Below are positions 35,939 through 40,966 of a stretch of DNA of 40,966 nt, piece by piece (position 1 is the first letter of the stretch; every line of letters starts with the position of its first letter). A program made the position numbers and the translations under genes. The stretch covers positions 137,337 to 178,302 of the forward strand of contig NZ_LDNB01000009.1 in the NCBI RefSeq assembly GCF_001026695.1, read 5' to 3'. This DNA comes from Neobacillus vireti (GTDB taxonomy: Bacteria; Bacillota; Bacilli; Bacillales; Cytobacillaceae). The notes under the pieces are model-generated. The model had not been told where the DNA came from and did no database searches. It saw nothing but the letters and a program-made list of their open reading frames with translations.

Positions 35939-36724
35939 ATGAGCAATCGTTTTGATGGAAAAGTGATAGTAATTACAGGTGCTGGATCTGGTTTAGGACA
36001 AGCTTCAGCTTTACAAGTAGCAAAAGAAGGAGCAAAGCTTTCACTCGTAGATTTAAACCCTGCTTCATTAGAAGAAACAAAAAGTAAAGTGTTAAAGGTT
36101 GCACCAAACGCAGAAGTGTTGCTTATCACTGCGAATGTGGCAGATGAAAAATCAGTTGAAAACTATGTAAATGAAACCGTTGAGAAATTTGGGAAAATCG
36201 ATGGATTCTTCAACAATGCAGGAATCGAAGGAAAACAAAATCTAACAGAGGATTTTGGAACTGATGAGTTCCAAAAAGTAGTTAGTGTCAACTTAAATGG
36301 TGTGTTTTATGGTTTGAAACACGTATTGAAAGTCATGAGAGAACAAGGTTTTGGCTCTATCGTTAATACTGCTTCTGTTGGTGGTATTCGCGGGGTAGGA
36401 AACCAATCTGGTTATTCAGCTAGTAAACACGGCGTGGTCGGATTAACAAGAAACTCTGGGATTGAATATGGTCAATACGGAATCAGCATCAAAGCGATTG
36501 CACCAGGTGCGATCATGACACCGATGGTCGAAGGTTCATTAAAACAAATGGATCCAGACAACTGGGAAGAAGTGGGGAAACAATTTGTTGAGCCAAACCC
36601 AATGAAACGTTTTGGTAAACCTGAGGAAGTAGGTTATTTGGTGGCATTCCTATTATCTGATCAAGCCAACTTCATCAACGCTGCCGTTATTCCAATCGAT
36701 GGCGGACAATCTTATAAATATTAG
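35939..36724 (+). CDS. SDR-family oxidoreductase 2
   Basis: 261 residues, classical SDR. TGAGSGLG cofactor loop near residues 12-19, VDLNPAS at the beta2 end (NAD-type Asp), NNAG, and catalytic Ser146, Tyr159, Lys163 (YSASK). C-terminal segment NFINAAVIPIDGGQS is standard for the FabG-like group. AGGGAGG lies 8 bp before the ATG. It is clearly related to, but diverged from, its neighbours, so the three enzymes probably act on related substrates; none is identified. Confidence 0.88.
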   Translation: MSNRFDGKVIVITGAGSGLGQASALQVAKEGAKLSLVDLNPASLEETKSKVLKVAPNAEVLLITANVADEKSVENYVNETVEKFGKIDGFFNNAGIEGKQNLTEDFGTDEFQKVVSVNLNGVFYGLKHVLKVMREQGFGSIVNTASVGGIRGVGNQSGYSASKHGVVGLTRNSGIEYGQYGISIKAIAPGAIMTPMVEGSLKQMDPDNWEEVGKQFVEPNPMKRFGKPEEVGYLVAFLLSDQANFINAAVIPIDGGQSYKY

Positions 36725-36999
36725 GATCTGTTATAATTCATTGTTGATTTTCGTGGAGGTATGAACATTCATAAGCGGAGAATTTCCGGCTAATGTCTAT
36801 AGAGGAAGCTTAAGAAGCCATTATAAGCGGAGATATTCCGATTAACTGCTCTAAATTAGGCAAAATTCAACGATTTGGAACATATAACCGGAAAAACTCC
36901 CTTTATTATTAACGGAATATGGGTATTTCCCAATATAAACGAAATTTTTCCGTTTATTTTTCTAACACAATGAAATCAACATTCATTTTTAACACAGCC
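36724..36999. repeat. MITE-related ends around a periodic ATAAGCGGA array (family D)
   Basis: The right end (AATCAACATTCATTTTTAAC, then ACAGCC at 36994-36999) matches the end of the 186-bp elements; the left end (GGATCTGTTATAA, then TTGTTGATTT) is a degraded version of theirs. The GC-rich core is absent; in its place ATAAGCGGAGA recurs at 36771 and 36823 (52 bp apart, as do the paired TTCCG at 36784 and 36836), with diverged units (CGGAAAAAC, ACGGAATAT, TTTTTCCG) to 36960. No gene lies between SDR 2 and SDR 3. Confidence 0.55.
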
Positions 37000-37065
37000 A
37001 AATATTAAGAAGTGCTAAGAGGGTTCACCAACTGATTTTTAATAAAAAATAGGAGGTTTATCATT

Positions 37066-37836
37066 ATGCTTTTTGAAAACAAAGTAGTTTTAATAACTGG
37101 TGCGGCAGGCGGTATTGGTATTGCTGCTGCAAAAGCATTTGCAAAAGAAGGGGCAAAATTAGCGTTAGTAGACTTGAAGAGGGAGCCGCTAGAAAAAGCA
37201 GCTGCGTCTGTTGATGCAAAAGATATTTTATTACTTACTGCAAACGTTTCAAGTGAAAATGAAGTGAAAGAATATGTTCAAAAGACGAAAGATCACTATG
37301 GCCGGATTGATGTTTTTATCAACAATGCGGGCATTAATGGTGAATTTAAAAATATAACGGAGCAAACAGAAGAAAACTTCAAAAATGTATTTGGAGTGAA
37401 TGTAATGGGCGTATTCTTCGGTTTAAAATATGTCCTTCAAATTATGAAAGAGCAAAAGAGTGGTGCAGTTGTGAATACAGCTTCTAATGGCGGTTTATTA
37501 GGTGCCCCAGGAATGAGCGCATACGTTGCATCCAAACATGCTGTCATTGGTTTGAATAAAACAGCATCACTCGAAATGGCCGATTATGGGGTTCGTGTAA
37601 ATGCGGTTGCTCCATCAGGTGTAAATACAGAAATGATGAGAAGAATTGAGAAGAATGCTATGGGTGAAAGGGCAGAAGAAGCTAGGAAAGCATTTGAAGC
37701 ATCAGTTCCTTTGAATCGATACGCAACTGCAGAAGAAATTGCAGATTTAATGCTATTCTTATCTTCTAAAAAAGCATCATTTATTAGCGGATCTTATTAC
37801 AGAATCGATGGTGGACAAGGAGCTACCTCCGTTTAA
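37066..37836 (+). CDS. SDR-family oxidoreductase 3
   Basis: 256 residues, classical SDR. TGAAGGIG cofactor loop near residues 11-18, VDLKREP at the beta2 end, NNAG, catalytic Ser140, Tyr153, Lys157 (YVASK), and the ending FISGSYYRIDGGQG. AGGAGG lies 10 bp before the ATG. It is separated from SDR 2 by a repeat element, which may have split an older operon. Substrate unknown. Confidence 0.88.
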   Translation: MLFENKVVLITGAAGGIGIAAAKAFAKEGAKLALVDLKREPLEKAAASVDAKDILLLTANVSSENEVKEYVQKTKDHYGRIDVFINNAGINGEFKNITEQTEENFKNVFGVNVMGVFFGLKYVLQIMKEQKSGAVVNTASNGGLLGAPGMSAYVASKHAVIGLNKTASLEMADYGVRVNAVAPSGVNTEMMRRIEKNAMGERAEEARKAFEASVPLNRYATAEEIADLMLFLSSKKASFISGSYYRIDGGQGATSV

Positions 37837-37904
37837 AATAGATTTGATGAAGGACTAATCGATTGTAAAAATGAAATAATTATTATAAGCGGAAAGAAAA
37901 AATG

Positions 37905-37933
37905 GAGCCAACTATCATAATGATAGTTGGCTC
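37905..37933 (-). terminator. Terminator of the efflux operon (minus strand)
   Basis: GAGCCAACTATCA (37905-37917) and TGATAGTTGGCTC (37921-37933) pair perfectly. On the minus strand it is followed by CATTTTTTC, so it ends the efflux transcript; on the plus strand the T run is weak, so it may only partly stop SDR 3 transcription. Confidence 0.8.
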
Positions 37934-37957
37934 TATAAGTTATAATAGTTATCTAAG

Positions 37958-39469
37958 TTAATCTACCGCGGGTTTTGTTTTTATTTTCCCCTGCTTATTT
38001 ATCGTCCCTTCAACTTCATTGCTGACATTCACACGTTTAACGAAGAAAACTAATAGTAGTGCGACAATATTAATGCCAAGAGCTACATAGAATGAATATT
38101 GAATTCCAGCTAATAAAGCTTTCTGGGTTAATAAAGTTTTAGTAGCTGCTGTAAAGGTTGTTGGATCAACACCGGTCATTAAACTTTCAGCTTTTGTTTT
38201 CGTCACAGAATTCATTATCGTAACAAGAATAGCCGTACCAATCGAACCGGACACTTGCTGAGCTGTATTGTTAACAGCTGTACCGTGTGGATTCAAGTGT
38301 GTTGGTAATTGATTAAGGCCGTTTGTCATAATTGGCATCATCACCATTGCCATCCCAAACATGCGCAGACTGTAAACAAGGATAATATATGTGTGACTAG
38401 AGTCGATTTGCAGGTTTGCCAACATGTAAGTAGAAACGGCTGTAATGGCAAGCCCAATTATGCCAAGAATCCGTGGCCCATATTTATCAAATAGTTTACC
38501 TGTAATGGGTGACATAATCCCCATTATGATCGCGCCAGGTAGCATCATTAAGCCTGAATCAAGTGGCGTAATACCTCTTACGTTTTGTACGTATGCTGGT
38601 GTTAAAATCATTCCGGAAAACATGGCTACTGCGTTTACAATCGAAATGACAGAGCCAAGTGCGAACATTGGGTACTTGTAAACACGTAAATCCAATAATG
38701 GTACGTCCATTTTTAATTGACGGACAATGAAGGTGATGAGTGAAATAGCGCCTACGATTAAAGTGGTTAAGACAACTTTATCTGTCCAGCCATCAGAGCT
38801 TGCAGAACTAAACCCATACAGCAAACCGCCAAATCCGATTGAAGATAATAGTACTGAGAAATAATCGAGTGTAGCATCTTTGTTTTGCTTCATTACATTC
38901 TCGGATTTCCAAATCCCTAACAGTAAACCAATGACAGCTAACGGTAAAATCATTTCGAAAAGTAAACGCCAGTCATAATATTCGACAATATAACCTGATA
39001 AGGTTGGCCCGATTGCTGGGGCTGTAATCATAACTAATCCGAAAATCCCCATTGCAGTTCCGCGTTTTTCGCGCGGGAAGCTTACTAGCATAATATTCAT
39101 TAATAAAGGTCCCATTACCGAAGAGCCTGCTGCCTGAACCATCCTTCCTGTAAGTAATAAACCAAAGTTTGGTGCAAAGGCTGCTATGGCAGTACCTAAA
39201 GTGAAAATCGCCATAGATGTAATAAATAAACGTCTATTCGAGAACCGTGTTAATAAAAATGCCGAAGCCGGAATTAATATCCCACTAACTAGCATGTAAC
39301 CTGTAGAAAGCCACTGAATCGTTGAATAATCCTTAATATTTAAATCTACCATGATAGTTGGCAGCGCTACATTTAAAAGCGAGTTATTTAAAAAAGAAAC
39401 AAATGCTCCGACAAAAAGAATCGCAAGCATAAAATAAGGTGGTTTTCTTTCTTGTAATGTTGAATTCAT
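37958..39469 (-). CDS. DHA2-family (EmrB/QacA) multidrug efflux MFS transporter
   Basis: 503 residues, 14 transmembrane helices. DHA2 landmarks: SLLNVALPTIMVDLN in helix 1, QWLSTGYMLVSGILIP in helix 2, LTRFSNRRLF in loop 2-3, and the antiporter motif C region GIFGLVMITAPAIGPTLSGYI in helix 5. Proton-driven export of toxic compounds is expected. GAGGAG stands 11 bp before the ATG, and the ATG overlaps the stop of a 47-codon gene (ATGA). Controlled by the TetR regulator at the head of the operon. Confidence 0.92.
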   Translation of the reverse strand: MNSTLQERKPPYFMLAILFVGAFVSFLNNSLLNVALPTIMVDLNIKDYSTIQWLSTGYMLVSGILIPASAFLLTRFSNRRLFITSMAIFTLGTAIAAFAPNFGLLLTGRMVQAAGSSVMGPLLMNIMLVSFPREKRGTAMGIFGLVMITAPAIGPTLSGYIVEYYDWRLLFEMILPLAVIGLLLGIWKSENVMKQNKDATLDYFSVLLSSIGFGGLLYGFSSASSDGWTDKVVLTTLIVGAISLITFIVRQLKMDVPLLDLRVYKYPMFALGSVISIVNAVAMFSGMILTPAYVQNVRGITPLDSGLMMLPGAIIMGIMSPITGKLFDKYGPRILGIIGLAITAVSTYMLANLQIDSSHTYIILVYSLRMFGMAMVMMPIMTNGLNQLPTHLNPHGTAVNNTAQQVSGSIGTAILVTIMNSVTKTKAESLMTGVDPTTFTAATKTLLTQKALLAGIQYSFYVALGINIVALLLVFFVKRVNVSNEVEGTINKQGKIKTKPAVD

Positions 39470-39609
39470 ATATTTGTTTTCTCCTCGGTTAAAATTTTGA
39501 TTATTTTAGGACGTTTGCATATTTGTGCGTCAATACCTTGTTCTTGAAGTTTTTTCACAATACTCTCCAAATGGGTACTCTTTTTGTTCACTGCTTTAAG
39601 GGAACTCAT
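39466..39609 (-). CDS. 47-aa coupled small protein of unknown function
   Basis: A 47-residue basic protein, MSSLKAVNKK at its start, then STHLESIVKKLQEQGIDAQI and a lysine-rich end with one Cys (Cys31). It looks like a helix followed by a strand. Its ATG overlaps the TetR stop (TAATG at 39607-39611) and its stop overlaps the efflux start (ATGA), with GGGAGAAC 4 bp before its ATG. Such double coupling strongly supports translation. It may be a regulator or accessory subunit of the pump, or a coupling leader; no family recognised. Confidence 0.7.
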   Translation of the reverse strand: MSSLKAVNKKSTHLESIVKKLQEQGIDAQICKRPKIIKILTEEKTNI

Positions 39610-40229
39610 TAGTGTTCTCCCTTATAGATTCCTCTTTTTAGCATCTCCATTTGCTCAATATAATTTTTTAAAGCCTCTTCATCCGTTAAATCCCTTACGA
39701 ACATTTGAACAAGGTTTTGAAAAGTTACAGCCATAAAAATTTTAATAATATGATGAAGTTCTCGTTCCTCTTTTATATTCAAATTTTTGGTATTCATTAA
39801 GCTAATCATAGTTAAATACTGATTTTTCTGACTCTCTTCATAAATATTATTAGCTAATGTATTTTCCATTTTATAATTCATATTTAAAAAAGCATTTTTA
39901 AAAAAGTTTTTGTGTTCTTGATTTCCGTGATACTGAGTCATAAATTGAAATGAATCAATAAAAGCTTCAAATATATCTCCGTTTTTCTCCTTTAAGGTTG
40001 CAATAAAGCGGTCATTATTTTTCTGTGAAAGCTGGTTTAACAGATAATAATATAGATCTTCTTTTCCTTCGAAATATTGGTAAAAACTTCCCCGGGGGAT
40101 TGCTGCATCTTTGATAATATTGGCAATGGATGCTTCATGTAATGGGACTCGGGAAAATTCTTTTTTAGCAGCTTGAATTAATGTGTCTTGTTTATCTTTA
40201 GGTAAGTGAAAAAATGTTTGTTTTGGCAT
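39609..40229 (-). CDS. TetR/AcrR-family regulator of the efflux operon
   Basis: 206 residues. Helix-turn-helix region: DTLIQAAKKEFSRVPLHEASIANIIKDAAIPRGSFYQYFEGKEDLYYYLL (about residues 15-64), ending in the FYQYFxxKEDLY pattern of TetR proteins. The C-terminal helical domain should bind a pump substrate. Three copies of TGACA-N3-TGTCA lie immediately upstream, so it very likely represses its own operon. GGAGGAATATAATT precedes the ATG. Confidence 0.92.
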   Translation of the reverse strand: MPKQTFFHLPKDKQDTLIQAAKKEFSRVPLHEASIANIIKDAAIPRGSFYQYFEGKEDLYYYLLNQLSQKNNDRFIATLKEKNGDIFEAFIDSFQFMTQYHGNQEHKNFFKNAFLNMNYKMENTLANNIYEESQKNQYLTMISLMNTKNLNIKEERELHHIIKIFMAVTFQNLVQMFVRDLTDEEALKNYIEQMEMLKRGIYKGEH

Positions 40230-40253
40230 AATTATATTCCTCCAATCTTAACA

Positions 40254-40336
40254 TGTGACAATGTGTCACAATTGATGATGAATTGATTGTATATGACACA
40301 CTGTCATATGTCAATAGAAAAAGTGACAATGTGTCA
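40254..40336. promoter_or_regulatory. Three TetR operators, TGACA-N3-TGTCA
   Basis: TGACAATGTGTCA at 40256-40268 (extended to TGTGACA and TGTCACA), TGACACACTGTCA at 40294-40306 (extended to ATATGACA and TGTCATAT), and TGACAATGTGTCA at 40324-40336. They start 25 bp upstream of the TetR gene and mark its promoter region. Nothing else is seen in 40337-40560. Confidence 0.85.
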
Positions 40337-40563
40337 TATGCGTTGCTGAAAATATCTGTTACTCGTGTGAGCATCAAGAAGTTTCATCTAAAGAGCAATT
40401 CGCAGCTCAATATATTTGGGATAATTCAAGATTTATAGTTGGATTTCTGCAGCTAATTTAAATGGATGCTACAAATAGTATTGATTTGTGGCAATAAAAT
40501 GAGTTTATATGAAACTGTCACTTAGAGATTAAGAAAAAAACAAAAACTTTTTTAAAAAAAGTA

Positions 40564-40667
40564 TTGACCTGTTTATTGAGATGCTGTAATATATGAAAAG
40601 TCGTCACTGAGACGGCGAACAACAAATGAAAAAAGTTATTGACTTTTAGTTGGTAACTTGGTAAGAT
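40564..40667 (+). promoter_or_regulatory. Tandem rrn promoters P1 and P2
   Basis: P1: TTGACC (40564-40569), 17 bp, TAATAT (40587-40592). P2: TTGACT (40639-40644), 17 bp, TAAGAT (40662-40667). Tandem strong promoters are typical of Bacillus rRNA operons. The leader after P2 contains TGATCTTTGAAAACTAAACA (40700 region), common before Bacillus 16S genes and linked to antitermination. Confidence 0.85.
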
Positions 40668-40810
40668 AATAAAGTCGCTTTTGAGCGATAGAGAAAATTG
40701 ATCTTTGAAAACTAAACAAACAAAAACGTCAACAAACAATATTTTTAAGTTTCTTTTAGAAACTAAGCCAACGTTTTATTTTATGAGCTAATCAACTTTC
40801 TCGCGTCTAA

Positions 40811-40896
40811 CAGGCAGTAATATCCTATCGGATAAACTGCCTGTAAAGGCCCGATTGATTCGACTAACCATCGCAGGGAAAAACGCCCTGCGATGG
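40811..40896 (+). other. rRNA leader hairpins
   Basis: CAGGCAGT (40811-40818) pairs with ACTGCCTG (40836-40843) around ATCC/GGAT; CCATCGCAGGG (40868-40878) pairs with CCCTGCGATGG (40886-40896). Both belong to the pre-16S leader and probably guide processing or antitermination. Confidence 0.6.
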
Positions 40897-40907
40897 AAGT
40901 CTCATCT

Positions 40908-40966
40908 TATTGGAGAGTTTGATCCTGGCTCAGGACGAACGCTGGCGGCGTGCCTAATACATGCAA
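40908..40966 (+). rRNA. rrs: 16S ribosomal RNA, 5' end (cut by window edge)
   Basis: The universal 5' sequence AGAGTTTGATCCTGGCTCAG (40914-40933) and the following GACGAACGCTGGCGGCGTGC, CTAATACATGCAA identify a Firmicute 16S gene. The exact mature 5' end is estimated from Bacillus. Confidence 0.97.

Overview
The window is chromosomal DNA from a spore-forming member of the Bacillaceae, close to Bacillus or Neobacillus. This rests on the AT-rich Firmicute coding style, strong AGGAGG-type ribosome binding sites, SigA-type promoters with 17-bp spacers, a YheC/YheD-family spore-coat ATP-grasp gene, a DUF1659/DUF2922 gene pair, and a Bacillus-type 16S rRNA 5' end closing the window (40908 onward) behind two tandem rrn promoters.

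Layout. (1) 449-10526: a beta-galactoside utilisation operon with a lipoprotein sugar-binding protein, two ABC permeases, a GH2 beta-galactosidase, an (alpha/alpha)6-barrel glycosidase, an EamA exporter and a LacI-family regulator, read from a promoter whose -35 box lies inside a cre-like site. (2) 10.5-17.4 kb: accessory DNA with small or decayed genes (GNAT, a 49-aa zinc-ribbon protein, a lipoprotein with a damaged start, a CPBP protease, a YheC/D protein, DUF1659/DUF2922) and several families of periodic non-coding repeats with 21-bp or 52-bp registers. (3) 17.6-22.3 kb: a foreign, GC-rich block with a secreted GH3 glycosidase and a right-handed beta-helix lipoprotein of actinobacterial character; the GH3 gene has an AT-rich signal peptide and an AT-rich collagen-like Gly-X-Y tail that is now frameshifted. 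(4) 22.4-32.5 kb: cidAB/lrgAB-type genes and a GntR/FCD regulator, then a catechol-branch beta-ketoadipate cluster (enol-lactone hydrolase, double CMD protein, CoA-transferase A/B, muconate cycloisomerase, DUF3870 protein, thiolase) and an AAHS-type aromatic-acid/muconate transporter. (5) 32.7-34.1 kb: one frameshifted and one intact lipoprotein gene. (6) 34.3-37.8 kb: a TetR regulator facing three SDR dehydrogenases. (7) 37.9-40.3 kb: a coupled TetR / 47-aa protein / DHA2 efflux pump operon with three TetR operators. (8) rrn promoter region and 16S start.

The observation I rate highest is a pair of homologous 5' leaders, one before the catabolic operon (24796-24920) and one before its transporter (30972-31090). 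Each has a two-tier hairpin whose outer stem differs in sequence between the copies but keeps its pairing through compensatory changes, followed at once by a nested terminator. They look like one regulon-specific attenuator of a kind I do not recognise. Other notable points are the missing muconolactone isomerase step with a DUF3870 protein in its place, the 47-aa protein translationally coupled on both sides, the exact 21-bp arrays, and 186-bp terminal-inverted-repeat elements, one relative of which seems to carry a different repeat array between its ends.
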